The notes under the pieces: generated by a model
What the model was told of the DNA's origin: nothing
What the model saw: only the letters and a program-made list of their open reading frames with translations
The model's database searches: none
NCBI GenBank assembly: GCA_030068075.1
Contig: CM057826.1
Span: 65,941,312 to 66,005,311, forward strand
Source of the DNA: Paguma larvata
Lineage: Eukaryota > Chordata > Mammalia > Carnivora > Viverridae
Reading direction: 5' to 3'
Length of the DNA stretch: 64,000 nt
Part shown: positions 45,071 through 57,693 of the stretch, in pieces
Numbering within the stretch: position 1 is the stretch's first letter
Layout of the letters: each line of letters begins with the position of its first letter
Position numbers and translations under genes: made by a program

Positions 45071-45989
45071 CTGAGTTTCTGCCATGTCTGCCCCAATCTT
45101 CACACCACTACTGGGTGTTGATCTGTTCTCTTTGCTTGATGATATTCATCAACTTCATTGTACAGAGGAAAATATCTGAAGCCCAGCGTCAGTGGAAGAG
45201 CCAAAACATATCCGAGCTCCCCTTAAGTACTGTGTGGTGCCCCTCCGCCACACACATTTCAGGTTTTCTCTCTTGAATCAAGTGAAGTGCCTCTGTTTGA
45301 AGGACGAAGGAAACACCATTGGTAACTGAAGTTTTCATCCAAAGGAAAGTCTGTGCATGTCAAGTATCTTACAGGTAAAAAAGATTGCTTCCAGAGTCAT
45401 TGTAGGCTTAAGAATAAGTTGGTTCAATATGAAGATAATACAGAAGATATAAGATATAGGCAAAAAGTCTGAGGCAATAAATGCTTTTGTTCTCCCAGAT
45501 TTAACATATTTATTTGACAATATAAGTTCATTTAATGAAGACCTAGAGGCCATCTTTGTGACATGAAATATTAATGATGGTCATATGTATCACCAAAGGC
45601 TGAAAACTGAGAAGATCACAAAAATAGAATATGGAAGCAAAGTAATTAACATCAATAATTTGTACTACTTCCAGATGGTCAAACTAAAGGGCTCTTTTTA
45701 TAAGTCAAACCATAAACTATGTAAATTGGCCAGTAAAACACACCACTAAAGATTGAGACTAGAAACTATATCCAGTGTAAAACTTCAAATAATTCAGAAA
45801 CCCTAGTTCTTACTTGAAAACACAGAGAACTACATTGATATATCCTGCCTTTCCAGGCCTCAGCAACCTATAGATATAAAGAGATCAAATTTTTAAAATT
45901 TTTAAACCTTTTAATTCTCCTGCTGTATACTTTACCTGCAAAAGGCAGGATTCATAGGGTTCTCGAATCTTAGTTATTTCTGCCTCAGG
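45071..45989. other. Unassigned sequence
   Basis: No repeat or exon recognised. Confidence 0.35.
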
Positions 45990-46544
45990 CTATCCTGTAA
46001 GAGTACTGGTGGTTTTTCTCCCCGCCGTCTTTATTGTGGATAGCTGCCCCAAAAAGCCACCGGAAAGCAGTGCCTGGCCATTGATGCTGCACCTGATGTC
46101 AAAGAGGGAATACTCAAGTTCAAGCTAAGGATGCCCTGGGCTCCACCCTGGTCCATTCAGTCACCCTGCACCCAAAACACCATGCTGGATTCTGTAGCAC
46201 TGGAGATCTTCCTCCTTATCTCCAATTTGTATAACTTTGTCAACTGGGACATGCAGCAGTGTATCTCATACACCTGAGTTTCCCTCAGGGAAAGGAAGTC
46301 CTTCACCATCTGCCTGCCAACCTTCTCTCCTGTAGATGAAGATGTACGTTCATGGGCCAGGAAGGGACAGCAGTACCTGAAACAAGTACCATGCTGTATT
46401 CTCCATCTTCAACTCTCCTGTAGGTATCCATGGATACCTTCTTTGAACAGGCCACATCCCCCTTGCCCATGCATTCGGGTAAGAGAGTGGACTATATGTC
46501 CCCTACCATTCCATCAGACATGATCCTGTGTGCTCGATTCCAGC
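45990..46544. other. GC-richer unique block, possible gene-derived sequence, not identified
   Basis: About 550 bp with higher GC than its surroundings and no recognised repeat. One plus-strand frame runs open for roughly 70 codons (about 46078-46277, ending TGA), and more short frames follow. I cannot match any to a protein, and there are no clear splice signals. It ends where an L2 begins. It might be a decayed retrocopy or a conserved noncoding block. Confidence 0.35.
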
Positions 46545-47440
46545 CGTGCTCCTGGTTCAGTCATTCATTAAGTACTTATTGCAAGTATACCATATACCAT
46601 CTAGAAGTGCAAAAATGAACAAAAGCAGACCTGGTCCCTCCATTCATGTAGCCCACAGTCTAGTGGGAGAAGCAAACACTATTCAAAGAATGATACTAGC
46701 TGACATAAAGGTTCAACTGTGATGAGAGTAATCTGTGGAGCTATGAAGAGCACATATAGAGGAAAACCATATAGTCATGGAAATCAAAGACTCCTGAGGA
46801 ACTGAGTAAAAAGTTAACTAGGTGAGGTGAGTGGGAGGAGTCCTCCAGCCCTCAGGAAGAACAGTGGAGGAGAGCTGAATGCAGTGAAGAAATTTAGGCT
46901 CAAAATAGTACTTTCCCCATACATGTTGATTCAGTTAACATTACTGACTATAAAGCACTGTGACAGGTACTAGGTAGCACTGTTTAATTAAAAAAAAAAG
47001 ATATAATCTTTGATCCTAAAGAGCTTAAGATCTAATAGGGAAGACAGGAAAATTAACTTTTGTGGGAGCATGACAACTCCAGTGAGAAAGTTATGCATAA
47101 GGAACTAAGGGTGCCTTACACTAAAGGGTCAGTCAAGACTTCCTAGTGAGAGGTCATCGAGGGAAGGAAGGAAAGAATGGGATTACTAGGAAGAGAAAAC
47201 AGCCTGGGAAAAGGCACAGAGGCATGCGACAGCAGAACCTACTCAGGAATCCACAGGAAGTTGAATTTAGCTTATGAGCAGGAAGCTTATGAGTAGGAAG
47301 AGACCTGGATGTGACAGGAGACGAGACTGGACAGGCAGAAAAATGAGAGACCCTAAGAGGAGAAGCCTTGTGTGAAAAGCTAAAGTGTTGGAACTTTGTC
47401 CAAGAAGGAATAGGGAGATAATGGAGGATTAAAAAGAGAG
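46545..47440 (+). repeat. L2 fragments
   Basis: TTCATTAAGTACTTATTGCAAG, AAATGAACAAAAGCAGACC and CACAGTCTAGTGGGAGAAGC match the L2 phrase order. A second set lies at about 46924-47110 (ACTGTGACAGGTACTAGGTAG, CTAAAGAGCTTAAGATCTAAT). The sequence to 47440 (AAGACTTCCTAGTGAGAGG, GCCTGGGAAAAGGCACAGAGG) fits further L2 interior. Confidence 0.7.
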
Positions 47441-47924
47441 ACAATGAGCAATTTGATCTTTTATTTCCTTTTGCTTTCCCCCCCCAACTACTTCCAACAG
47501 TGAAATATACTAAGATTTCAAAAGAAAGCCAAAACCCATAGCAATTGATCCTGACTCTACTTTGTCATTTTCACAGGTTTATTTCCCCTGCGGGATGTTA
47601 GCACATAAAATCCCCAGGTGCTTTTCAATGTAGGTTACATTTCCTCCAGTTTTGTAAATCAGAGTTATTTGCTTTCTGTATACTGCTTTGTGTTTTGGTG
47701 GACAGTAAGCCATTCTGGCACTAAACTAAAATTAATATTTTTAGAAATTGTGTGGTCATATGTGTGACAGAGATGTATGATAGAGCAAAAGACTTTTTAA
47801 CATCATAATTTACTGATCAAAAATTAAAGAGATAATTAAAAATGACAGCTCTTACTCTTAAAACAAGCTAAACATCTTAGAAACAGATTATTTTTCATTA
47901 AAAATTTAGTGTTATTTCTGACAC
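47441..47924. other. Unassigned sequence
   Basis: AT-rich; no family recognised. Confidence 0.35.
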
Positions 47925-48140
47925 ACACAATATAGTTTAACATATATTTATGTTGAAAAGCATAACATATGGAGTTCTCACGAACCTACTATCCAGTGAA
48001 TATACTATGAAAAAGCTGCATCTACCTGTGTATTTCTCTTCTACTAAGCCAAAGATAAAGCACTATTCTGAATTCTGTGTTTGTCTTTACCTTGCTTTTT
48101 AAAAATAACTCTATTATTTTTTTTAAATAGCCCTTTATTA

Positions 48141-48360
48141 GGGGTGCCTGGGTAGCTCAGTTGGTTAAGCGTCTGACTTTGGCTCAGGTCATGATCTCAC
48201 TGCTTGTGAGTTCAAGCCATATCAGGCTCTGTGCTGACTGTGCTGACAGATGAGAGCCTGGAGCCTGCTTCAGATTCTGCATCTGCCTCTCTCTCGACCC
48301 CTCCCCCACTCGTGCTCTCTCTTCCTCTCTCAAAAATAAACAAACATTTAAAAAACACAC
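48141..48360 (+). mobile_element. CAN-SINE, first of a head-to-tail pair
   Basis: The head GGGGTGCCTGGGTAGCTCAG, then the body, ends in AAACAAACATTTAAAAAAC, passing into a short (CA)n (48354-48372) before the next SINE. It contains a small internal duplication, GTGCTGACTGTGCTGAC. Confidence 0.92.
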
Positions 48361-48375
48361 ACACACATACACATT

Positions 48376-48577
48376 GGGGCGCCTGAGTAGCTGAGTTGGT
48401 TAAGCATCTGACTCTTGATTTCGGCTCAGGTCATGATCCCATGGTCCATGAGTTCCAGCCCCACATCAGACTCTGCACTGGCAGCATGGAGCCTGTTTGG
48501 GATTCTGTGTCCTCCTCTCTTTCTGCCTCTCCCCTCTCTCTCACTCTTAAAATAAATAAATAAATATTTTAAAAAAC
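48376..48577 (+). mobile_element. CAN-SINE, second of a head-to-tail pair
   Basis: The head GGGGCGCCTGAGTAGCTGAG starts only ~15 bp after the first copy's tail. The tail is AAATAAATAAATAAATATTT. Different sequence state from the first copy, so this is a second insertion, not a duplication. Confidence 0.92.
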
Positions 48578-49062
48578 CCATTAAACATATTGCTTAATTT
48601 TGTGTTTGAGCATTATCTTAATGCTGCCATACTGCTTATGGTTTTCTAGGACTTGTTTCAAAATTCAACATTGGATTTCTAAGATTCATATGTCACTGAA
48701 TAAAGCTATGGATCATTCATTTTCACCACTATGTAATATTCCAACATGTACATGTAGCACAATGTATACATCCATTCTCTTGAGAAAGAATTCCAAATCT
48801 TGGCTATTACGAACTGTGATAGGAAAAAGTGTAAGTGGACACTCTGGACACATACACAAGAATTTCTCTGGGGTCTGCATTAGATACGGAATTGCTCAGT
48901 TATATGGTGTTTCCATGTTCATATTTCCAAACTGATGCCAAATTGTCTTCCCAAGTATTTTCTAAGTTACTGCTTCAGGACCATTATATAAGAATTCCTA
49001 TTGATCCATATTCTCACCAGTACTTTGTGAGTTAACGCAGTGACAATGGGAATGAAAACAAA

Positions 49063-49081
49063 ACAACAACAACAACAACAC
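49063..49081. repeat. (CAA)n short tract
   Basis: ACAACAACAACAACAACAC inside the ancient L1. Confidence 0.85.
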
Positions 49082-50579
49082 AAATTAGGCTGTATTAAGA
49101 TAAAACATACAAAGATGTGGTAGGTAAGAAGGAAAATTCAGGATAATCTAATTTTTCCTCAATATTTATCAATATAATAAGTATAATATTTCAGGTTGAT
49201 CATAATTTTTATTTCCCTGATTGTTGAAGTGATTAAATACCTTTTCAGGTTTACTGGCCATCTACTTACATGTCATTTGCCCATTTTTCTATTTTTTGTG
49301 GTATATGTGTTTTTCTTATTGGTTGGTAATGATTTTTTAATATATTTTGGGTATTAAACTTCTGTAGGTTATACATGTGACAAATACACTACCACTTTAT
49401 CTTTTACTCTATGATGTTCTGTGGTAAACACACGTTATTAATCTTAATATGGTTGAATTAATAATTTCCTTTATGAAGTTACATTTTATATCTTGTTTGA
49501 CAAACCTTCCCTATCTCAGAACTAGAAAAATATCCTCCTATATTTTCTTCCAAAAGTTTTTCTTTGTGCAAAGTCGTCCTCTCTCTGAGTTGACTCCTTT
49601 GTATAGCATGAGGCAGGAATTCAATTTCAGTTTTTTGAATGGATATCCAGTTGTCCTAGCACTATTTATTGAACAGTTCTTCCTTTCTTCATTGATCTTC
49701 AATGCTCCTTTGCTAGATGTTTTCAGTGGCCCTTGGCACCCATTGATTTCCTCTTCTTGCTCTCCCCTGTATGACATAAGCTAGAAACCTACGAATTGAC
49801 TTTTCCAACCTTCTTTGCCAGCAAGCTTTGAGATGCAGTTAAGTTGCTGTCGGAGAAATGCACTTATGCAAATTTGGAAAACAGCAGGGAGGTAGAAACA
49901 ATTCATTTCCAGCAATAATGGCAAAGGAAATACAGATCTGGGTGCATAGGAGGGTTTTTAAGAGCCAGATGAGCTCAGAATTCCTATGCCAGTCGCCAGT
50001 TTTGGGGATGCAGTGACTTCAGTAAAAGTGTCCTGAAGTTTGCTAACCTCTGAGTAGCAGCCAAATATTGCCTCCCTGGATGGTTATAGTTGTGAATTGC
50101 AAAGCTAATGGCATCACTGTATCCCAAACCTTTTCCCTTCCAGCCCTTCATTTATCTATATCACCCTGTTTTCTCGTTTTAATCCCTCATACTTTAAATA
50201 TGGGATAGTTTCTGTTTCCCTATTTTACTCTGTCAAAGATCACAGTTCCGTTTATGAATGTGTCTCTTCCTGAGTTTTCTGTTATGTATCATTGGTTGAT
50301 CATCTATCCATGAGGCAATAATACATTGCCTTCATTACAGCTTTAGAATAAAACTTGGCATCAATGAACCAAGTGTTTCTACTCTAAACTTCTTCACAAA
50401 TGTTTTGGCTGTTCTTAGGTCTTTGCTCTTCTGTAACTGTTTTACAGTCACCTCTTTAAATCCACAAAAAAAGGTCATGATGTTTATTGGACTTGCTTCA
50501 AATACATAGATAAGGCTTGGCAAAATTAACATGGATCCACTTTTTAGAAGCATCATCCTAATAAGAGTAAGTGTACTGG

Positions 50580-51740
50580 GTTTTCTGGGGTCAGACTAAA
50601 TTTTAAAAACACCAGCTAGAAAGCTACACAGGCAGTTAGGTGAAAGAAAGCAATGGCGATGAGAACGGAGAGATGTATGCTATGTCTAGGAGAGAAAGCC
50701 CACAAAGACATCTGGCTAAGAAGGAAAATTTGGGAATGACTCAGGTTTCCTTCTGGGCCTCTGAGTACTATTCCTTAACACAGAAGCAGCCTGCTTAGGA
50801 ACAAGGACAATGAGACTAGTTTGGGGATGCTGAGTTCTAGTGACTAAAACATGGTCAAATGAATAGGAGTCTGAAACTCTGAGAGAGGAATGAGCTATAT
50901 ACTTAAAGCTATGAGTCAGCCATTTTTAGTGGCTATGGAAGTCAGTGCGGAAAATGTACCCACGTGTGGGAAGAAACCTTTGCAAACACTACCATTTAGA
51001 GGAGACACAAGAAAAAGAGCCACTGAGGGAGGCTGAGCAGAGTGTCCAGAGACATGACAGGACAACCAGAGGAGAAAAATGTCATGAAAGTTAAAAGAAG
51101 AGAGACTTAAGAAAGAGGGCATCGTTAACATTGTCAAATATCCATCAAATTTAACAATATGAAGTTAATTGGTGGAAATAATTTCATTACTGTTGTGGGG
51201 AGAGAAGACAAATCGCTGTCCGCTGAGCAGTAAATGGCCAGTGAGGAAGGGAAATGGGAAATGTAAATGGCTCTTTAAGAAGTCCAGCTGCAAAGGAAGA
51301 GAGATCTCCAACAGTAGCTAGAGGGTGATATGGGGTCAGAGGATATTTTTATAAAGAGCATATTCATATATTGAAGGGAGTAAATGATATAAAGCAGATG
51401 GAGGATGGCCCAAGGTCTCTGTCAAGGCAGAAGATAAACTCCAGTGCATGTGGTTGGGTAGATGAATCAGACTTCAGCAGTGGGATGGGCAGTCAGTCTT
51501 TCATGGAAAATAGGAAGGACTGAAAGCATGGGTCCTGATGGAAATACATTTTATGGGTGGTTTTGGGTTATGGGGGCGAGTTATTTCTTGTCTTTCTGAA
51601 TGACTAAGAAGGCAAGGTCATATACTGAGAACAAGAGAAGACAGGGCAGAGCAAGGAATCTGAAGAAAGTGGTGAATGTTTGGAATAGCTAGTGAGACAA
51701 AAGGGAGAAGCAGCTGACTAGCTGTGTGGGGAATGACCCC
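50580..51740 (+). repeat. L2 interior fragment
   Basis: CAACCAGAGGAGAAAAATGTC, AAGTTAAAAGAAGAGAGACT and GAAAGAGGGCATCGTTAACAT, then GTCAAATATCCATCAAATTTA, match the L2 order ('...aggagagtgtggtgtcatgg ... caagaaggagggagtggtcaacagtgtcaaat...'). The outer limits are uncertain. Confidence 0.6.
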
Positions 51741-53449
51741 AGGCAGCCCTGAGATTCTGGCTGAGGTTGAAGGGTCTGTTCAACCTGCTGGATGATTTTC
51801 TTCAGTAGAGCCTAATAACTTGGAAACAGCCTACTTTAGTTTATCCCAAGCCCTGTGTACCTGACTCTCCATATATAGAGTGAAATTGGATACATGTCAT
51901 GTTATCTCACTTGACTTTTATTGCAAATTGGGATAGGCTGAGTGGCAGCTAAGCCTGCCACAATTAGACCCATAGGAAGAAACAGAAGAGAAACTAACCA
52001 ATAGTACAGCAGGCTTAAAGGCAAAACAATATTTACCTTTGGCTGCTTTGGGCTACACCCAAAGGCACTGACATGCTGCTAGGAGCAACAATTATTCTTT
52101 AAATAAAGTTAGTGACTTAGACAACACTATTACGAAAGATAACTGAAAAACCTGCAGGAAAAAAACACCATTCAAAGATAGATTCATTTAGGATAGTGAT
52201 TAACCAACTCAAGCCAGCAGATCAGATATGGTGCTCTTTAAGAAACTTAATAAAACTGTAGGACTTATTGATTTTGCTCTTCCTCTAGGCAGAAATATGC
52301 CAAGAATATACACAGAGAAAATAAATAATCTTGAGCTTTCGTAAGAAAGCTAAAGCAAACATGGAGTTAGAGAGTAACCCGGTGAATTCAGGGATAGGGC
52401 TGGTTCAGCACGCAGCTAATATTATAAAGATTCATTACCAGGTGCTTGCGTTAACAAAGATGAAACACCTATCATATGACCTGGAGATTTTTTTCTCTAA
52501 AATGTACCCAGGAGAATGGAGACAGAAGAGCAAGTTATTACTTGATATGCTGATAAACCATCTGTGAAGTAGAGATCCATCAGATTCCCCATGAGAGGCA
52601 ATTCTAGAGGGTTCCAGGGGAATGGTTTGATACTTTGTTAATCACCAAGACTCCAACAGCACAGCTGTTAACTAGAAAATGTGAGGGTTGGGGCAGAAAG
52701 TTCCAGAGGGGAGCTGTGGAACACCAGAGCTTACCTTGTTGCCCTAAATGTGAGGTCAATAGACATCTGCTACACTGGCTCATGGGACAGTACTGGCTGA
52801 GCTGGTCACCAGTCACTCACACTACAAATTAAAAGTGGTTTCCCAGCTAAAAGCAACAGTGGAAGGGGTAAAAGAATGCATATCTGTTTATATTAGCAAA
52901 GGCATATATGAACGGCACTCTATAATGGAAATTAAGGAGAAAAAAAGATACGTGAATTATGAGAAACCAAATCATAGAGGTTCATGATAAGAGAAATGTG
53001 ACTCAGGAGAGAAAAACAGAGAAGAGATTCCTTTGTCTATCCCTACTTAGCCTTCTCTCCTCTTTTCTTCTGCTTTTTTATCAAGGGCAAATTCCTGGTT
53101 CCCCCATGTGCCACTAGCCAGGATTCAGCCATATTGGAATCACATTTCCAGAACTTCTTACCAACTTTCAACTCCTCCTCCCCACAGGCAGAGCAGCAAT
53201 TTATCTACCTTGAATACTCTATTCTTAGCAAGCCAGGAATAGAAGCAAACATCTCTAATCTGATTATAGGTTATAGAAAATTCCTATAACAAATGTCAGA
53301 CTTAATAGGAATTTCAATAGTGACATATTAAAATTTTCCTTGCCTAAGATCAGGAACAAAATAACGATGTCAGTTATCACTGACTCATTTACTGGAAGTG
53401 CTAGACAGTGCAATAGAAAACAAAAAACAATATATTAAGTCCTGGAAAG
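51741..53449. other. Unassigned sequence
   Basis: No repeat family or exon recognised. Short frames at 52331-52567 and 52604-52832 (opposed) have no recognisable domain. Confidence 0.4.
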
Positions 53450-53821
53450 CACCCTAGTCCATCCACGCTACTCTAACAGAATGCCACAAACTAGGTGGCT
53501 TATAAACGACAGAAATTTATTTATTACAGATCTGGAAGCTGGGAAGTCCAAGATCAAAGCACCAGGGGACGTGTCTGGTGAGGACCCGCTTTCAGGTCCC
53601 CACACAGCTGTGTTATTACTGTGCCCTCACAGGGCAGAGGGTGAGAAGGTGCTTTTGGGGATCTCCTTTATGAGGATACTAATCCCATTCATGAGGGCTC
53701 CACCCTCATGGCCTAGTCTCCTCCCAAAGGCCCCTCCTCCTAATACCACCACAGTGAGGGGTAGGTTTCAACATAGGAATTTGGAGAGAGCAGGGCAAAT
53801 ACAAACATTTAGTCTAGAGCA
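53450..53821 (-). mobile_element. Solitary MaLR-type LTR with 5-bp target-site duplication
   Basis: In reverse: AAACTAGGTGGCTTATAAACG, AGCTGGGAAGTCCAAGATC, GAGGACCCGCTTTCAGG, ATCCCATTCATGAGGGCTCC and ACAAACATTTAGTCTAGAGCA. GAAAG flanks it at 53445-53449 and 53822-53826. Related to the LTRs at 29753 and 38778. The 122-codon plus-strand frame over it (53481-53849) is not a gene. Confidence 0.9.
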
Positions 53822-53826
53822 GAAAG

Positions 53827-55195
53827 TCACTGTTCTTATTCAAAGATAATGTAATTATGTGCATTGGAAACTTCTTAAACTACAGTCAACAAATTAATAA
53901 ATGAATTGAACAATGTTTCTTCACTTAAACTCACTATTAACAAACAGTAAATTTTATATGTATTGATAGATAGACAGACAGACAGACAGACAGGTAGATC
54001 AAGCATGCATATAGTTAGGAAGGTTTTTTCAAACCAGAACTTTTATAATGGCATCAGAAATCCTCAAATACCTAGAAATAAATTAGAGAAAGATATGCAA
54101 AACCTCTACATAGAAAAGTAAAAAACATAGTGTAAGCAGTTTAAGAACACTTGAATACACAAAAGGATGTATCACATTTATGGACTGGAATATTATTATA
54201 AAACTTCATTTCTTCCCAGATTCAGTAGAGTCCCAATTAAAATGAAGCTTCCTTTGTAGAAATGGCAAGGGCCAAGAACAGGGAAGACTACCTGAAGAAC
54301 AAGAACAAAATGACAGGGCTTATAGTACCAGATATGAAGACATGATAAGGCTTCGGTAATTAAGGGCATTGTTTTGATACATATATGGATAATTAGAGAC
54401 TAGTGACATCAAATAGAGAATGCAGATTTAGACTCACATTTCTGTGATCTCCTGATATTTGCCAAAAGTGCCACCATATTGACAAAACAATACTATCATG
54501 AAAGTTGATCATTTCAATAAACAGCACCAGACAAACTGCACAAACATATGGGGGAAGGCACACCTTTGCCCCATTACACCTGAGACACTGAATGTATACA
54601 CGAAGACACTGAAAAATTAGACTGAATTGAAAAACTTGTGGCAGTAACTACTAAAGTTGGATATATACATATTCTATGAGCCAGAAACTCCCCTAGAAGT
54701 ATACCCAACAGACATGTGCACATATGTGCACTAAAGACACACATGAAATGTTCTTGGAAGTACTGTTAATAATAGACTCAAACTGCAAATTACCCAAATG
54801 TTCATAGACAGCAGAATGAATAAAGTGTGATATATCCTACCAGGGAATATTATAGAACAATGATAAAACAGATTACTACTACGTGCTGTGACTTGGGTGA
54901 GTCTTGCAGACATAATGTTGAGAAAAAGAAACCAGACACAAAAGAGTGCATATTATGTGATTCTATTTGTATAAAACTTAAAAACATGTATTTATATAGA
55001 AGACAGAGTAGTGGTTAATTTATAGGGGCTATAATTACTAAGAGCTGACTGAGGGAGACTGTGAAAGGGCTTGTAGTATTCTAGTTCTTGATTATGGGTG
55101 TGTCCATTTTGTAAAAATTCATCAACACTTAGGATTTATACTTGATTATATATTGTTCACACATCAGTAAAAATAATATACAAAATAAAAATTAC
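53827..55195 (+). mobile_element. Old L1 (L1MC-L1ME group): ORF2 3' part and 3' UTR
   Basis: It continues from the region after the reverse-transcriptase core (AAATACCTAGAAATAAATTAG at 54067-54087) through CTAGAAGTATACCCAACAGAC, CAAATGTTCATAGACAGCAG and GATTCTATTTGTATAAAAC to the A-rich end near 55195. All frames are broken. It contains the GACA microsatellite. Confidence 0.8.
53963..53999. repeat. (GATA/GACA)n microsatellite
   Basis: TGATAGATAGACAGACAGAC and further GACA units. Confidence 0.9.
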
Positions 55196-55369
55196 AAATA
55201 CAAGTTAGATTTTTTTTATCTCTTTCCCTAACTCTTCAACGCCTTTGTATACTCAAACAAGATGAGTGTATATACCACTCTGGCTCTTACAGAATTATGA
55301 AAATTTGAAAAATCCATATACTGAATTGTTTATTGGTGATGGGGGTGTAATGAAAACAGAATGAAAGAT
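55196..55369. other. Short unassigned interval
   Basis: Nothing recognised. Confidence 0.3.
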
Positions 55370-55480
55370 CTCAGTTCAAATACCTGAATTCTCATCAACT
55401 GGTTTATAACCTTGATTAAGTCTCTTAATTGTGTTAGCCTCAATTTCTTCATCCATAAAACAGCACCCCTACTTCAATAT
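55370..55480 (+). repeat. MIR fragment
   Basis: AACCTTGATTAAGTCTCTTAA, then AGCCTCAATTTCTTCATCC and ATAAAACAGCA follow the MIR core in sense. Confidence 0.75.
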
Positions 55481-55489
55481 CTTCCTTTG

Positions 55490-55774
55490 ATCACTCTGGC
55501 AAATATTTTTTCTTTTTACATCTTACCCTAAAGCTTTACTCTTTGTGAAATCTTTTCTTGTTCCTCCAAATAGACTTTAACAATCCTTCGCTGTTTCTCC
55601 AAGTATACTTAGCACATACTCACTTTAAAGTAATAGATTTTATTAGCATACATTAGAAGGGAACATCTAGAAGCTCTAGAAGACAAGGATGGTTCCTTTT
55701 CACATTTTGCATCCCTGGAGTCCAGTCCAATGCCTGTTCAGTGCCAAATAAATATATGAATGAATGAATGAATG
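55490..55774 (+). repeat. L2 3' end
   Basis: It ends CCAATGCCTGTTCAGTGCC, AAATAAATATATGAATGAAT, GAATGAATG, preceded by diverged L2 (GAAGACAAGGATGGTTCC). Typical L2 terminus with TGAA units. Confidence 0.7.
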
Positions 55775-57489
55775 CCCTCTCCATCTAATCAAGTGACTGC
55801 AACAATTTATGGATGCATATGCACAAAGGGAAATGTGACATGAGTATAAATTACTGTGTTCCAATGCACAAAAATAAGTCACAGGATTATTTCCCATTTG
55901 TCCTGCTCACTCATAAGAGAATACAGTTCATTTTTGAAAAGCCAGGATAACTGAAAGGGTTTAAAAATTATTCTCAGAAGCTTCACTGAAACTCAGGAAC
56001 TCTGCAAAGACAGACAACTGACTAAACAAAATAGAAATCCAGTCAGAAGTGACAATACAACACTTGTCATGAAGACAGAAGCAATGTGTAAGACAAGCAG
56101 CCCTCAAGAGTGAACTGCCATCTCACTGTCTACTCCAAAACTCAGCGGAAGGGTTAATGTGGAAGGAGACCAGCATGTCCAATTACTATAAATGAGGCAA
56201 TTAGACTATCGGTTGAACACACATTTATGTATAGTGGTGCTGGCAAGCCTCTTTAGAAAAATTTATCTGTTTCTTTTGTGCAGAACGGTATAATCAGACT
56301 GTCCTGCCATTGTATAGACCAAGGCCTATCTTTCTGGTTTGACTTTATGGTATACAGGCTAATTTTTTTATTTTTATTTTAATAAAATCAGAGAACTCTA
56401 GCCAAACTATAGCAAGTCAATAATGCCATCAATATCTACGGTAGCAACAACATCCTACTTTTCCTCAGGACCACTTAACATCACCTTTCAGGGACCTAGC
56501 ATGATAGGAAATGTCTGAGGAAGGAGCGTGACTGACTATAGGGATTGGATCTGAGCTGTAGAACACTTCATCTCCAAGTCAGCAGTTCAAATCTAGCCTG
56601 GAGTGAAGCGGATAAAAATGTTTCCAGGTGTTGTGTGCTTAAATCAAGTTTAAGCCTTGATGCAGCTCCCTGAGGCAAGGGATCAGCAATAGATTTTAGC
56701 ATCTTGCTCACAGCCCTGAAGCAAGCACAAGGTCTACAGACCCAGGAGACACAACGAGCTCTTTATCCCAACATCAAGCGGCATTACTTAGGCCTCACTC
56801 TGTGTCCTATTGGCCCCTCTCCTGAGGAACCAAGATTTTCATTTAACATCCCTTCCAAACACCTAAAGCACTCCCTCCCACCATTGGGATGCTGGAAAAC
56901 AAAGCTGAGAATTTATCAAGTAAAAGCTACTCAATGCTTTCTTTCTCAAACAACAAGATAATTCAGAAAAAAACAAGGAAAAAAATTAAATTCAGATATA
57001 CAAACTTTCATGTACGTGGCCATGAATGCGTAGTAACCTCACTGATAAACTTCAAGATTTTGCCCAGGGAAAAAATTCACCCTATTATGAATGTAATGGA
57101 GTTCCTATAAATATGATACATGACCTACTAACTTGCATACCGAATTAGATACTGGAGACATTGCTGAATCACAAACACCTGTTCCTGAATTTCTGTAAAT
57201 ACATCAGCTATTGAATCTAAGTAATCACCACCAGTAGTAAATCATATCAAACTCAAGCCAGATACACCTTATGGGCGAACAGATACATCAGCAGGCAAAT
57301 TAAAATTCTGATATATTACCACTGTTAAAATTTGCCAGAAAATTACACAGACCCTCCCATTTTCAATATCAACTCATGCAATTCCTGATGTTTTATTCCA
57401 TTTTATTTTCTGAGACGATCTTATCCCTTGACCAAACTGGTGTGAGGGAATGGTGGTCATTAGGTGTGTGGTTTGATCAATGGGAAAGT
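55775..57489. other. Unassigned sequence
   Basis: No repeat family or exon recognised. Frames at 56704-56961 and 56889-57110 have no recognisable domain. A T/A-rich spot lies near 56360-56390. Confidence 0.4.
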
Positions 57490-57640
57490 TACTCAGAGTC
57501 CCCATCCCAACTGTGCCATAGACTTGAGGAAGAAACATCAAGTATTCGGTCTATCTCTTCATCTGCAGAACTAGGGTAGGAAATAGGGGTGGGGAGTAAA
57601 TGAGGCATTCTGGAAGACCCCTTCCAGCTCTGCATTCTAG
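57490..57640 (+). repeat. MIR-like fragment
   Basis: TCTATCTCTTCATCTGCAG and later AGACCCCTTCCAGCTCTGC, ATTCTAG resemble the MIR-family 3' part ('ttcctcatctgtaaaatgagg ... ggtcccttccagctctaa..attcta'). Confidence 0.6.
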
Positions 57641-57693
57641 AAAAAGGAAAACATGTTTTTAAAAGCCTCTTTCTCTTTTTAAAACCAATTTAG

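Larger units (their letters stand above)
47925..50575 (-). mobile_element. Ancient L1 (L1M5/HAL1-like), minus strand, interrupted
   Basis: Reads as L1 3' UTR (about 47925-48130) and then ORF2 3' to 5': AATCTTGGCTATTACGAACTG (48798-48818), TGGCCATCTACTTACATG (49256-49273), GAATGGATATCCAGTTGTCC (49638-49657), CATTACAGCTTTAGAATAAAAC (50334-50355). It is interrupted by the SINE pair at 48141-48577, a short CAA tract (49063-49081), and an unassigned stretch (about 49790-50150). No coding capacity remains. Confidence 0.7.

Noticed and set aside
53481..53849. 122-codon plus-strand frame as a gene
   Set aside because: It lies antisense over a MaLR LTR with a 5-bp target duplication.
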